Positions 1 through 11,995 of a DNA stretch of 64,000 nt are shown here, piece after piece. Below the pieces are notes generated by a model. That model ran no database searches. It was not told where the DNA came from and saw only the letters and a list, made by a program, of their open reading frames with translations. The stretch spans positions 1 to 64,000 of the forward strand of contig WOGZ01000070.1 of assembly GCA_009733775.1 (NCBI GenBank), given 5' to 3'. Position 1 is the first letter of the stretch. Each line of letters starts with the position of its first letter. Source of the stretch: Alectoria sarmentosa. Lineage: Eukaryota; Ascomycota; Lecanoromycetes; Lecanorales; Parmeliaceae. A program made the translations under genes and the position numbers.

Positions 1-1088
1 AAATAATATTAAATATTTAAATGCTTTAACGACGATTATAACGTTAATTTTTTATCAAATCACGTTATTTTTAAACGTTTAAAAAAATTAAACATTATAA
101 CATCGACGACGTTATTTAAAATTTTCTTATAATATATTATTATCGTTATTATAATTAATCTTTTTCGATTGAAAATAATTATAATTAAAGGTTTTAAAGA
201 TATAAAATAAGTTATAAACACACTTTTTCGATTTTTATAGCGTTGAAACATCGCTTTTTAAAAAAAAGAATAATATTATAAGCGTATTTTATATTCTTAA
301 TAAAATTAACTTCTCTTTAACATTATATTTTTTTAACACTATTCGATTAAGCTTAGCGTAACTTGATAAAAACATTTATTTTTATATAAATGTCTTTTTT
401 TATATATATATATTTTCTTTTCACTTAATTATTTTATTTAATACATTTATATAATATAATTTTATATTAATTTTAACAATATTAATTTTATTATTGAATT
501 TATTTAATTAATTGTTTGAAAATTTCGATGATTTTGTATTTTAATAATATAATAAACGTTTTTATAAAGTTTTAACTTTATTATAAAATATTTCGTTTAT
601 AAATATATTATTATTAATCTCGTAACGTTGCATTTATTTAAAAAAAAAAAAAAAAAAATCGTTTAATTAATTATTATTATACGAGCTTTATTTTTTTATT
701 TGATAACGAAAACTTTATTAAAATAAACGAACTTTTATAAAAGAATTTCGCTATAAATAAAATTATTAAAAGAATATTCATATTTTTGTTATTATTAATA
801 AATATAAGTTTTAAAAAATTGTTTTCGTTAAAGTCGTTTTTATATTAAATTTATAAAATCTTTTTTTGATTGTTTTTAATAATCTTGCGACGTTTTTTTG
901 TAAATAAGAGATTTTTTATAAGTTTTGAAGAATTAAAAAACATTTCGTTAATGTGAAGAAATAATTTCGTTATGTAATTATAGCGAGAGATTCCGTTATT
1001 TGTATATAATTTAGGTGAAATCTGCGGATTCTTTCCGCTATAGCGAGATTACCGTTATGCCAAATTTCGTTACAGCGAGCGTCGACTG
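1..1088. mobile_element. RIP-degraded DNA transposon remnant, pogo/Tigger-like terminus at its right end
   Basis: The stretch is very AT-rich with stops in all frames, and most of its remaining cytosines sit in CpG, as expected after RIP. GC content rises near the right end. The last ~30 bases (about 1059-1088) read, on the minus strand, CAGTCGACGCTCGC followed by TGTAACGAAA, next to a TA dinucleotide at 1089-1090. CAGTCGAC with repeated TAACGA/CGCTATAGCG subterminal motifs resembles the inverted-repeat end of pogo/Tigger (TcMar) elements, which duplicate TA. The left end lies outside the window, and I could not recognise a transposase. The terminus is seen; the family assignment is inference from memory. 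Confidence 0.5.
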
Positions 1089-1559
1089 TACTTTACTCTG
1101 AGTCAATTACCGTACTAGTACACGGGAGCACGGCAAGATGATTCCGCTCCTCAGTCAGCCTCCAGGAACTTGAACGTGACTGACTCTTCCTGACAGTCAA
1201 AATCAAGAATCATTCGAATCGATCTCCAACATTTCCCCGGGGTCTACCATGAATACTAAAATAGCGCAACAGAGACTCAGTCACTCTTGTGGGCCCAGCT
1301 TGTGCACAAACAACACGGGAGATCAGTCTCCGATCCAGCAAACGGTTTTCATATGAATCAAGATTCATGGGTGCGAAAGCTTACTCCATTGGTGCCATGA
1401 GGTGTCCTGATTTCTCCTAAATATTGGTTTGACGCTCCTGGCTTATGTATTAGAGCACCTGGGTCCTGTGAAATGAACCTCTGTTCGACAAATGCTTTCG
1501 TCTGACTTCGTACTGACTCTGCTTCATCTATTTTCCCTGATTTCTCTCAGCAGATTGTC
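1089..1559. other. Unassigned GC-balanced stretch
   Basis: Base composition becomes ordinary immediately after the transposon terminus. I see no open frame of useful length and no recognisable RNA gene or repeat here. It may be the outer part of the decayed gene that follows on the minus strand. Confidence 0.4.
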
Positions 1560-2175
1560 AGAGTCTCCATCTTTTCGACATCATCTGGATCCTGCCATCG
1601 GAACTTTGTTTGAGCAAAAGACAGCAGCTGCTGATATCCCGCCAAGGCATTAATATCCTCGCCTCGGTTTATATGAAAGGCTGTAAATTTTCTGATAATA
1701 TCCAGCGTGACTAAATGAGCGGGGCTGAGCTTCTCTCACAATAAACAAGTAAACCTTGATAAATCTCTTCTGTTTTGCCGGTTTGCTCAAGCTCCTTGTA
1801 GCAGGTTGCTAGATGTTCCATTGTTTTAATAATTCATCCAAGCTCGCTCGAAGGACTCTTACTACTTGAACACGAAGCCATACATCGTTTAGCATTACTT
1901 AACCTGATATCCCTAAAGCGGACGGACATAAATGCAGGTTTTAGGGTGGGTGTTCCTTCAGGTCGGTCAAGTCCCCTTGCTACGAATACACCTTTTTCAA
2001 CCGTGATCGCTGAAGCAAAGGCGTGATTGTCAAGGCTTCTCGCAATCGCTTCGTCGTGGAAAGTGTGGGTGCGTATGGAAAGCTTGGCAGGTGAAACAGG
2101 GTCGATGAACCGAAAGACCGCTCGAAAACGTGAAGAAAAGTAGGATACAAAAGGGGATGAAGGGAAAATCGACAA
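1560..2175 (-). pseudogene. Remnant of a repeat protein (possibly TPR/kinesin-light-chain-like)
   Basis: On the minus strand two neighbouring frames read like consecutive pieces of one helical-repeat protein. One contains MEHLATCYKELEQTGKTEEI, the next HLVTLDIIRKF and, further on, ALAGYQQLLSFAQTKF. The pattern of alternating helices with Y/L spacing resembles tetratricopeptide repeats. The frame changes between them near 1720-1735 without a convincing intron, and the second piece ends in a stop. A 113-codon open frame (1834-2175) lies in the remaining part but matches nothing I know. The gene is not intact here. Parent family is a guess; decay is better supported than identity. Confidence 0.35.
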
Positions 2176-2301
2176 TCGATGACACGCAGCTAACCTATCT
2201 CAACAACGTTATTAAAAAGATGACTTGACGGTTACTGTTCGAAGCTGACAAACAGCGCAGCACGATTCTTCTCCCCCAGACCCCACCATAACACAGCCTT
2301 C

Positions 2302-5300
2302 TCAGCTCCCCGAGCAGAACAATCCAGAAAGTATACCGGAAGCTACACTTGTAACTCCACCGGCAACTCCACCTATCAGGCCCGGAATCGCAGAGACTAT
2401 AGGAATGTTGGGAAGTATATTCGACGCCTCCAAGTGAATCGTCTCAGGGTCAGAAGGATCCTTGACCTCGAATCCGCGGCCATACTTGACCTGGTCCAGA
2501 TTCGGGACTTGGGACCAGCTGTGCGGTCTTTCTGCGAGAGAGAGAAAAGAAAATGGTTAGCTTCTCGGTGGCCTGTTTACGGAAATGAAGTGACGAGGTA
2601 AGTAGCAGAGTGAAGTGAAAGGAAAGAGAATGGAGAGGAAAACAACGCAAAGGAGCGTACTCACCATTCCAGGTTTTCATGTCTGCAAAATCTTCCGTTG
2701 GGCCCCAGCTTAGGTGCGCGACGTTGTCATTCCATAGCCTAGTACTGTTGTAACCCGTGCCTGTTGTTGGCGCCTGGTCAGCGAACTCTCTCTCTCCTTT
2801 AATCCTTTTGCTGATTTGAAGGAAAAGATGACTTACCCAGACTGGTCTGTCCCATCTACGGATTCACCCCTCTGCAGATCCACCTCGTATCATCGCCCGG
2901 CTCCCTCGGCGCCCATACCCTACACCCAATAACGCCATGGAATGAGAAAATGTTCATGGTTCCCCACATAGGCACCCTGCGGATCACGCTCGCGACATTG
3001 CACATCCGCCATCCGATCGTGTGGAAATGGAGATTCTTCGCCAATGAATCATCGACGGCGTAGTCGATGAAGTCCTCCATCCAGCTGGTTGCTGATCTTT
3101 GGGTTTTGGTTTCTCGCATGCGGTGCTGATCTTGTCGATTAAAGGGTTGATAGGCAGAGGCTTCGCAACAGATGTCTGAGAGCTTGGGTCCGGATGAGGA
3201 CTTGGGTGGATGTTTGGAAGAAGATCGATGGGTTGAGGATGCGGAACCAGCCGTTTCGAGTGCGCTTATACATGACCGCGCAGGGTTTCTGCTTGCTGGT
3301 GTCGAAGAAATAGTTTACTTCGACGGTGGTGTCTTTTTTCCAATCCAATCTTTCTCAACTATTTGCCGCATAACTTCCAAGTTATATTCGCCGTCGTCGT
3401 CCTGGTACTTCTTTTCCATTAAGCGCCCCCCACCATTGAGATTGTAAAGTGTGGCGCTGCCGATCTCGTCCTCCCACATGAGGATACAGCTTGGTTGAAT
3501 CGTATTTCCATCGCAAGGGACTGCCTGATAGCGACCATAGGTCACAAGCGAAGTTGCGGTGGTAAATTTTGACAACTGCGCTATAGATTTGACGTTGATG
3601 GCGACAGCCTGATATGGCATCAGCATATGAACAGTGCGGCCTGACTGCATTGCAGGGCCTGCAATCACGCCCATGTTGATAGGCTTGGGTCCTAGAGGCG
3701 GGACTGGGTCAGACGCAAAGTAAGCTAGATCGTCGCCGCCAATTGTTGATTGAATGGAGTCGTATTGGTTGTATTTGGCGAAGTCGTTTTGACCGGATAT
3801 GGTGTTCAGGGACGAAGAAGTCGTTGTCGCAGGCGCTTTTGCTGAAGGTTGAAGACCCAGGATGGAACCATTGTCGAAGTGTCTCCGTCCCAGTTCACGG
3901 TCACCCATGACCGTACCTGAGGGATTTACACAATTCTTTGCACCGGTCGTTGGCGCAGAGCCTCCAGTTGTTTCTCTGGTAGGATTTTGTATTCCACCTG
4001 ATGCCTCCCGCTTGCCGTCTGTAACCAGCGTCTCAGGCTCCTTGTCTTCTTCTTTCGGCACAGCAGTCCCATCTTTGATGAAGACCCTAAATTTGAATTT
4101 CGTATTGTTCCGCTCATACGACGATACAAGGACAACATTCAATCCATTTCGCGTCTCTTCGTTAGGCATGAGCGCATTCATCAAAAGCTTTAGGCTCCTT
4201 TGACCGGACAATTTGCCGCTTGAGTCTGACCTGTTCTTGATTTGTGCCCCCTTAGGACCGAAATTTTGGATCCGTTTCTTCTCGGCATTGAGTTCCCAGG
4301 CGCAGAGGTACTATACCAGTATGGATGGGTGCCGGCAAGGACGACGGGCTCCTTGTGGCCACAGAGCCTGGGAAGAGCATTAATAGGATGCTCAAGCTAG
4401 GAGGGGGGGGGAAATGATCTACCGTGTGTCTCCGATGAGGACTGCATAGAAGTCATCGACCATGGGCGTACTGTAAGTTGGCATGAAGAGTTTATCGGAA
4501 CTAGATCTCAGTACGTCTTTAGATCCGGTTTGTTCGTAGACTTGAGGCATGACCCGAATACCCTTGTGAACTTTCGGATCTTTGTTTGTTGTCCTTGTAT
4601 GCAATATCATTGAGGTGTTGTTAACGTCTTCAAATCGTTTGATGAACCCTCGGAAGGGAGTGGATCCATCCAAAACGATTGGTGCAAGTATCTGAATTTT
4701 CGGATGTATTCTTACGCGTGGGTGCAGAAGAAGGTTGTCGATTGATGTCACGGCGATCTAGAGGGACATCTCTGTCCGAATCAGGCGCTGCCGGTTTCAT
4801 CATTTGCGTCGTGGTTTTCTTTTTGTCCTTAGGATCGGCAGAGTAAGGCTTGTATTCCATAGGCACCTGAACTGGTCCCCACACGTTGACGGCGGAATTG
4901 ACCTTCTCTCCTTCCTTAACATGGTATTACTGAATTTGAATGAAGCCGCCAGAAAGAATCTCAAGCGATTGTGCCTGATCTGGCTGCTTATCGGCCACTT
5001 ACCAATACCTCTCAATGAGTGCCACGTCGGAAGAGACGAAGCCCACTGCAGTTTTTAATAGCTCTCGGATTGCATACGCAGCTCCGTTGAATAGGAAAGT
5101 AACTGACTGTCTACGCCGGAAATTCCCTATTGCTACTTTGTGACAATGCAATTATTAACATCTGCGCGACGGGCGAAGAAAAGGTCGTTTTCGGAATAGG
5201 TCGAATCGCCATCGATGCCGGATTCAGTAGGCGCTTTTGCAGGAGGAGGCCTGACGGCATTCGGTGGTGGGCGTTAAGGGTCTTTCAGAGCTCCCGAAAA

Positions 5301-6610
5301 CTTCTTTATCCTCCTTGTCTTGCTGTGCTTTCGCATCTTTGATGTTGTTTAAGGCCGGACTTGTTATGTCCTTGTTGGCCTTGTCAATTCCTTTTGATTC
5401 ATGCTCAGCAATCTATTGGGCAGTCGCTTGAGTTATGTCCCTCTTGACCACTCAGAGAATGGCCGGGTTCCCATCGGACTCTGTTTGTTCTTTAATGACA
5501 GGTTTTCCGGGCAAGAGCACCAGCTCTAGTGCATCATAATTGTCGGAATCTGGGTTGAACGTTCCGTTCTTGATACGTCTCGAGGGATACTCGCCGGTCC
5601 TCCACGTGTCGTAGTTTTCGTTGAGAGATCTTTGGCAACACTCGATACTGCATCAGGGAGTCAGAAAGTGCAAGAAGGCAGAAAGATCAAGACATTCATA
5701 GGTATACCAATCATTCAAACCGGTTGATGCAATTGGGTTCGAGAAAGTACTGGGCGACGCCGTAAACGATCCAGTGATCTCCTCTCTTATTATGGACCCG
5801 GAGTCCTGTCGCGCCGTCCATGTCGTGAAGGAAGCCGGTTGTACTATCCCAGCCTCCCCAACACGGTCTCAGTTTGTTGAACTTGAAAAGACCCGATATC
5901 GTGTTTTGTAAGCTCAATGCCTTTACTGGAACAGAGTCAGCCACGGAAGCAAATAGACCGACAGACTCAGCCTTACTCAACCACTGAGATTTGTTCGTCT
6001 CCATGCGCGGAGACCTTGTGTGACCGGAGGCGAATTGATCAGAAAGGTAATGAAGGTCGAAGGCGTTATAAAAGTAGGCTACTTTCAACCTGTCCTCTTT
6101 GGACAGATTGACCCGTTTGCCATCCTTGTCTTTGATCAAGTTCCTGGGTTTGCCGTTCACGTCTCCGACGGGCTTGTCCCACCAGTCCTTCAAGTCAGTC
6201 GAGTCACCATGATTCCCGACCTCTATGCCGTCCTTTGCAATTCTCAACGCTTCCGCATGGCCAGCTCTGTTATCGGACCAAGCATAATCGCCGAAGTGAT
6301 CCAGGTTGTATCTTTTCAGCTGTCAGCAAATGGATCTTCCCCCAAGAGTCTGAAGCCGCGCCTACCCACATCCAAATCTCCCCATATCTGGAGTTTCCTA
6401 TCATTGTCAATTGCCCCACGATGGGCATGTAATCACCCAACTATTAACGTTAGTCCAGGATCTGACGTTGACCAGATAGAAGTTGTTTCCATCATCAATC
6501 GAGAGAATTTCAAGCCTTGCCTTTTCGGTCTTGAAATGGATCCGAAGTTGGCGGAGAAGATGAAGAAAAAGACCATGATGCAGCCTCGTGGGACATTGGT
6601 CATTCAATCG
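2302..6610 (-). pseudogene. Multi-lesion pseudogene, N-terminal metallophospholipase-C-like domain
   Basis: Read on the minus strand, this is a large intron-containing gene that no longer has one open frame. The N-terminal part (about 5711-6330) has the motif HYLSDQFASGH after NLDHFGDYAW, which resembles the zinc-dependent phospholipase C family of Pseudomonas fluorescens and Legionella, reported also in fungi. Later blocks (4419-5040, 3315-4240, 2302-3119) are unlike anything I know; the last has normal introns, a Gly-rich hydrophobic end and a stop at 2302-2304. Lesions: in-frame TGA at 5452-5454 and TAG at 5413-5415, a frame change near 5230-5280, a further stop near 5140, a frame change near 4320, and a duplicated CCAAT pentamer (3340-3349) that shifts frame. 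The extreme N-terminus (6320-6610) is also scrambled. An unusual splicing pattern could explain some breaks, not all. Confidence 0.55.
5711..6330 (-). pseudogene. Zinc phospholipase-C-like segment of the pseudogene
   Basis: This is the best preserved part of the broken gene. After a plausible 3' splice site (GCTGACAG, just upstream on the minus strand near 6320) the frame stays open for about 200 codons to 5711. His and Asp residues in DHFGDYAW and HYLSDQFASGH are placed as in the metal-binding centre of the Pseudomonas/Legionella-type phospholipase C, where conserved His and Asp bind zinc. A later HDMDGATGLRVHNKRGDHW also has several His/Asp. I saw no signal peptide, because the upstream exon is disrupted. 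Family call is from motif memory only. Confidence 0.5.
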
Positions 6611-7359
6611 ATGGATCCAGCGTACTATAGTTTTACAGGGTTATCGTTCCTTTACGCTTTCTCACGACACACGTATCACTGAGCTCTGTCCGCCTTTATT
6701 AAGCCACGACAGTTTGAAGACGTAGCCCACATATTGCAGTCTATTACTGTAATCCGTCGTAAATGAATACGGTTGAAGTACCTAACTTTAAGTACGGAGG
6801 TCTGCACCAAAAATCCTGGACGCCAAGAGACCCGTTCACCAAGATCTCGGATAATGCCCCGCTTGAAGAGTTGCCTGGACAATGCGCTTGATAATTCCGT
6901 CCCTCCTTTCAGGGCTGCCTTCCGAGATTAGGGCTAGGGCTGTCACTGGTGCTGTTGGCCGGCTGCTGATGTCGATCTAGATTCTAAAGGCTGAAATAAG
7001 AGAATAAGGCACTTAGGCTGAGGCTCCAGGTACCAAAGTACTTTGCACTTTATCTTTTATCCTTTGTCCACCTCACTTGCATATCCCAGATCTTCCACCC
7101 CCCCCCCCCATATTCCCCGCGCACATTCCAGCGCTCGATTCGCTCCGTGTACCAGTATTATCAGGGCAAGGCCAAAAATTGAGGTGAATACTTATTAAAC
7201 TTAAATATACCACATTGCTCCAAGACCGCCATCTCTTCTCTAAATCCTAGGTTGGCGCACAACGGGAATCAACGTCCACCAAACGTCTTTCATTTTGACA
7301 CTAACAATTATTCACTCATCAAGTTCGCCCCAATTCTATCTGCACAGCTGGGTGGCCTC
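6611..7359. promoter_or_regulatory. Intergenic region upstream of RICTOR
   Basis: There is no convincing gene. The region holds a CAGGTACCAAAGTACTTTG segment at 7027-7045, one of the AAGGTAC/AAAGTACTT-type motifs that recur between genes in this window, and a C-rich tract near 7098-7109. It should carry the promoter and 5' leader of the RICTOR gene. Confidence 0.4.
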
Positions 7360-7425
7360 ATGGACTTGTCCTATGAGGGAAATACACTGCTACGCCGGAC
7401 TCTGACTACAACAGAGTCGCCGTAG
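7360..7425 (+). promoter_or_regulatory. Upstream ORF in the RICTOR leader
   Basis: An ATG at 7360 opens a 21-codon frame (MDLSYEGNTLLRRTL...) that stops at 7425, only 10 nt before the RICTOR start at 7436 and in a different frame. A second upstream ATG at 7372 gives an 10-codon frame. If the transcript starts upstream of 7360, these would limit initiation at the main ATG. The leader boundary is unknown. Confidence 0.45.
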
Positions 7426-7435
7426 ACGGGATGTA

Positions 7436-10400
7436 ATGAGCCAACTCAATGGGCCGGCCTCCTCGGTGACGCCCACACAAAACAACATCTTCAGACATGG
7501 GCGTTCAATATCACACCAGGGTCCGGGTGAGATGTATGGTGCAAGAGAAGGAACACATGCCCCATCACGAGAGGGACAAGAGACTCGATCGCTTGCCAAT
7601 GCGCTTGTCTTTGGGCCCCGGGGTGCCTCGCTGGTGCCGTCAACGCAGCCTCCCGGTAGCTTTAGCTCCGACTTGAAGACCGTATCAACGCCTCGGACTG
7701 GGACTCCGAGAGCAGACCTGGGTGGCTTTACCGGCGGTGACTATTTTGGAACGGATGGAGCAATAGCTTCTGAACAGCGGCAACATGAATTACGAGACAA
7801 GATCAATAAGGAAACAAAAATCAAGATCGGCTCAGAGAACTTGTTGGAGGCGTTGATCTCTAAGAATGCCAAACAGACAAAGGACCAAAGGCAGAAAGTG
7901 GAATCTGAGCTCACTTCGTCTAATCGGAAGCTTCAAGAGCTTAATTTTCAGTTGGAGAACGAAATCGAGCGTTCTCAGCGTCCAGCAACACCCGGCAGAG
8001 ACCGCCTTTCTGGCCTCTTTCAAGGCAGTCCTCTCAAATCGCCCTTTAGAGATGAGAGACTATCACAGGACCAATTTTCTTTGATTGAACAAGAATCAGA
8101 GTCCCCAACATTCATTCTCGCAGAAATTCTTCAGGCCTTGGAGTCAGAGGGTATGCAGCCTGACTACTATGTTGATAGAGCTAACAGCCTTGTTGAGTTG
8201 TTCAAGAGGTACCCGGCTCTAAAGTATGATCTTGCCTGGCCCATCTTCGGTCTCAGAGTCCAGACTATGCTTCTCAGTGAAAGTCGAGAGGTCATTGCCG
8301 CAGGTTACCGGGTTACGAGACACGCCATTGCGGACCGGAAATCTTTGAAGACAATCCGTGGCCTGAATACAGACAGCCTCGTAATCTTATCGCTAATCAA
8401 GGAAAGCAAAGCGAGCATTGAAAGAGAACAGGCCCTCAAATTCGTTCGCGCTTTTCTGGACGTCAAGGATGGCGTAAAGGAACTTTCGAATGCAATCATC
8501 CGCACTGTTGTTTCTATTGCGGAGCACCATGAAGATCGTCTTCGAAACATAAGCCTTTTGACGATATCCGAGATCCTTGTTCGAGATCCGGCAGTCATCG
8601 TTGACGCAGGAGGAATAGCATCGCTCGCTGATGCTCTTGTGGAAGGATCATATCATGGATCGGAAAGCTTGGCCACGAGTTTTCTACATTTGCTAGACAA
8701 GCCACAGGAGAGGGGGTTCCTCCCGTCCGGTCACGAGTTGGAATCAGCATTTACGCCTTTTACCGATCCTCTTACAGTCCATGGCCATGAGGAAAAGCTA
8801 AAGTCGAGCGCAAAATTGCTTGCCGCCATTTTGAAAACATGGCCAGGCCTCTTTATAGCCGTTAGTAAAAACTTTTCGGCAGTCAGGTCTCTACTGCAAT
8901 CGTTGCAGTACCCTGTGCCAATAGCCAGAGATCTGATTTTAGACCTTCTCTTTGACGTCTTACACATACAACCTCCTTCCTGGACTTCATCTTTCCTGGC
9001 AGGCCGTCGACTGACCACCTATGGTCGTGTTGCCAATTTGAAAGCAGTCACTACAGAATTACACTTCAAAGCCGACCTTGAGGAAGGAAGCAATTTCAGC
9101 CTCTTGGATCACTTTACGGCTTTGCTCCTTGCAGTCTTCATACAATGTGGCCTAGTAGCGGTAATTATCAACATCCATGACATAAAGTCTCTCGCGACTG
9201 ATATGCTCTCTAGGCTCTTTCCGACCTTATTGAGGATACCGATGATCCCATATTAAGGAGAAAGGCTAGTTTGCTTCTGAGCGAGGTCTTGAAGCTTGCG
9301 GACCATTGCTTGCCAGCTACTGTCAGCGCTAACCTCCAGGCGCTACCAGGACTACTCGAAGAGTCGGTTCGAGGAGGAGAACAGAAGGCTTCGATATCTA
9401 GCGGGATGATTTACCAGATCGACAGTGTCAATCGTACTTTGCAGCGCTCCGGTCTAGCTTCCAAATTACAGCAGTCGGGAACAGCTGCTGGGCAAGTGGA
9501 TCCGAACAGCTCCGCCCGACCCTCTGAATCTGTGAAGAGCAAGTTGTCTGTAGACATAGATGAGCTTCAATTTCGATCTCTCCTGTTGGAAACGCAGGTC
9601 CTCACAACAGCTAACTATTTGAAATGGAAATGGGACCTCATCAATGATCTTATAGAAGGACCACTCCTCAATTCCAAGCGTCTTGAAGAGTCGATCAAGG
9701 CGAGCAAATTCATGAAGCGACTGATGGGATTCTTCCGTCCATTCAAGTACAAATTCTCTGATGCACGCAACACAAAGCCAAACCAGCGTTACGTCCGCAC
9801 TGGATGTGTCCTGATGAAAACACTTCTACAAAACCAAGAAGGCATCGCTTATCTGACAGAGAGTAAATTGCTGAGGCAACTGGCCGAGTGTCTTGCCCAG
9901 CTTGATAGGACAAGTGGCTTGACAGCAACACAACCGCTTTTCTCGCCCTATCGAGTCTCGGAAACTTTGGCCGGAGGGTATTTCGCACTTTTGGGTGCTT
10001 TGAGTAGTGATCCCAAGGGACTTCAGATGATTGGACGCTGGCGTATGATCAACATGTTTTATCATATCATGGAAATAGACGGACGAGAGGATCTCATACG
10101 CATTCTTCTCAGCAACCTGGACTTTTCATTGGACAGTCATCTCCGAGTCATGCTATCTAAGGCATTGACATTTTGCCCGAAGAGCGTCCGCATCTATTCC
10201 ACGAGACTATTGCGGAAGTATGCAACGTCCTCAACGCAAGGAGCTGGTCGGGGCACTCATCAGGGGGGTTCCGAATGGGCCATCCGTCTTTTGGTTACGC
10301 AGCTCTACGATCCGGATGTGCAGGTGTGTGAAATTGCGGTCCAGATCCTGGAAGAGGTCTGCAACCAAAGGGCACAGCTTGAATACGTCGTCAGGTGCCG

Positions 10401-11497
10401 TCCAGCTTTGGATCATCTTGGCGCCATCGGCGCTCCTTTACTTCTCCGGTAAGTTGTTCAGCATTCCATCAAAGATCTCACAACTAAACCGTTAGCTTTT
10501 TATCAACGTCACTGGGGTATCAGTATCTTCACGGCCTCGATTACATCACTCAAGAAATGGACGACTGGTTCCTTGTGAGTCGGCCACCTCTCCGTGGATG
10601 CAAGTGCTAACGTTGAAGTAGGGCCGGAATGATAGCTACGTTACCTTGGTAGAAGCCTCACTGTCTCGTGCATTGATGGTGCTCCCAGAGCAACCTAAGT
10701 CTGGCATTGAGGAGCAACTGAGAAGTCAAGAATACGGGATTGTCCCCCCACATTTCTACAGAGAGCTTACGAGGACGGTTGAAGGGTGTCAGCTCTTGCG
10801 AGACTCAGGACATTTCGATGCTTTCGTTGCAAATATCCGAGAAAGATGGGGTGAGCATGAGGATTTGGAGACAATGCTCAAGCTCAAAGGCTCACTCTGG
10901 GCTGTCGGCAACGTTGGATCTATGGAACTTGGAGCATCGTTCTTGGAAGAGACGGACGTTGTGGGATGGGTCGTCAAAATTGCAACGTCCTCCGAGGTTA
11001 TGACGATAAGAGGCACAGCCTTCTTCGTCTTGGGCCTGATTTCGCGCACTCTACACGGGATGGAGATTCTCACCGAGCATGGCTGGACTGCAGCAACTGA
11101 CCATCTCGGCCGTTCTCTAGGATATTGCTTGCCACCGTACCTCCAGGATCTCTTCTCGATGGAGTCTCAGCATGTACCCGGACCACTGGAACGAATACCA
11201 CCATCATCGAGGCGAAAGCAGACAATCGTACTCGATGATGACCCCATGCAGGCTCGCATTCTTAGCCTAGCCGGTGACCTTGGCAACACAGTGCTTACCA
11301 AAAGAGCGGCGAGCGATCTGTTCGGCATCAAAACCAAGGCACCCGAGTTGTTCACCTCGGCGGCCCTTTTTCGAGGAGTCATGCTTGTTCTCGAGAAGCA
11401 CAACTTCCGCCTTCCTGTGCGTCGCTTCTTGATTGATCTCTTTGACAAGACAATCATGAGGCGGATAGTGCTTGAAGAAGATTACGGGAATGACTAA
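7436..11497 (+). CDS. ste16: RICTOR/Ste16/Avo3 homologue, TORC2 scaffold
   Basis: Core subunit of TOR complex 2, which acts at the plasma membrane on AGC kinases, actin and sphingolipid homeostasis. Exons: 7436-9160, 9214-10448, 10496-10574, 10622-11497 (1304 aa). The introns are 53, 47 and 47 nt; the first has an ACTGAT branch site, and splicing repairs all frame changes. Domains in order: a coiled HR1-like segment at about residues 115-185 (rich in K/E, starting ELRDKINKETK); the RICTOR N-terminal armadillo-like region from about 220; and the conserved middle and C-terminal RICTOR blocks, including LGYQYLHGLDYI and the adjoining FLGRNDSYVTLVEAS. The protein ends at RRIVLEEDYGND, about the usual fungal end. 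Start chosen as the first in-frame ATG of the long exon; two short uORFs precede it. Family identification is strong. Confidence 0.93.
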
Positions 11498-11970
11498 GAT
11501 GCTTGGGAAGGAAGGAGTGTCTCGGCAGGCTAGCAGCAATGTTGACACGGTGCATGGTCAAGGTGGTGGGAAGGCGGCTGGTCAAAGGCAGCAGAAGGGG
11601 TGGTCAAGGAGCATGCACATGCATTCACATAGCGACGGTGTTTATTTGGCGGAACCTATACCCATGTCTTTTATGTTCGACATTGATGACGAGTGGACCG
11701 TGATGAGGGAGAGGTCAAAGAGCAAGCATTGGGTTGGGGAAATGCATGGATGATTGTGGGGAAGAGGAGAGGGGGAATGCAGATGCTTGCGAATACTCGG
11801 TCACCACGGCTATTGAAGGTTGGATGGAGCAGTGTGGTTTGAATGGCAGTGCCATCGAGGGCCTAATGCCTCTTGGCATGCCTTTGAACCCTGAATGCCA
11901 TTGGTCACAGGATTACGGGTAGATGTGCCTGGGAGGATGAAATAAATACTTTGAAAGATGGGGACCAAAT

Positions 11971-11995
11971 GAAATGAAATGAAATGAAATGAAAT
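11971..11995. repeat. (GAAAT)5 microsatellite
   Basis: Five perfect tandem copies of the pentamer GAAAT, between RICTOR and the LON/RING gene. Confidence 0.95.

Noticed and set aside
9240..9270. Frameshift in RICTOR near 9256
   Set aside because: A 53-nt intron at 9161-9213 with good donor, branch point and acceptor restores the frame and the family sequence.
11472..11753. Separate gene overlapping the RICTOR 3' end
   Set aside because: The frame starts inside the RICTOR coding region, has no family features, and lies where a 3' UTR is expected.
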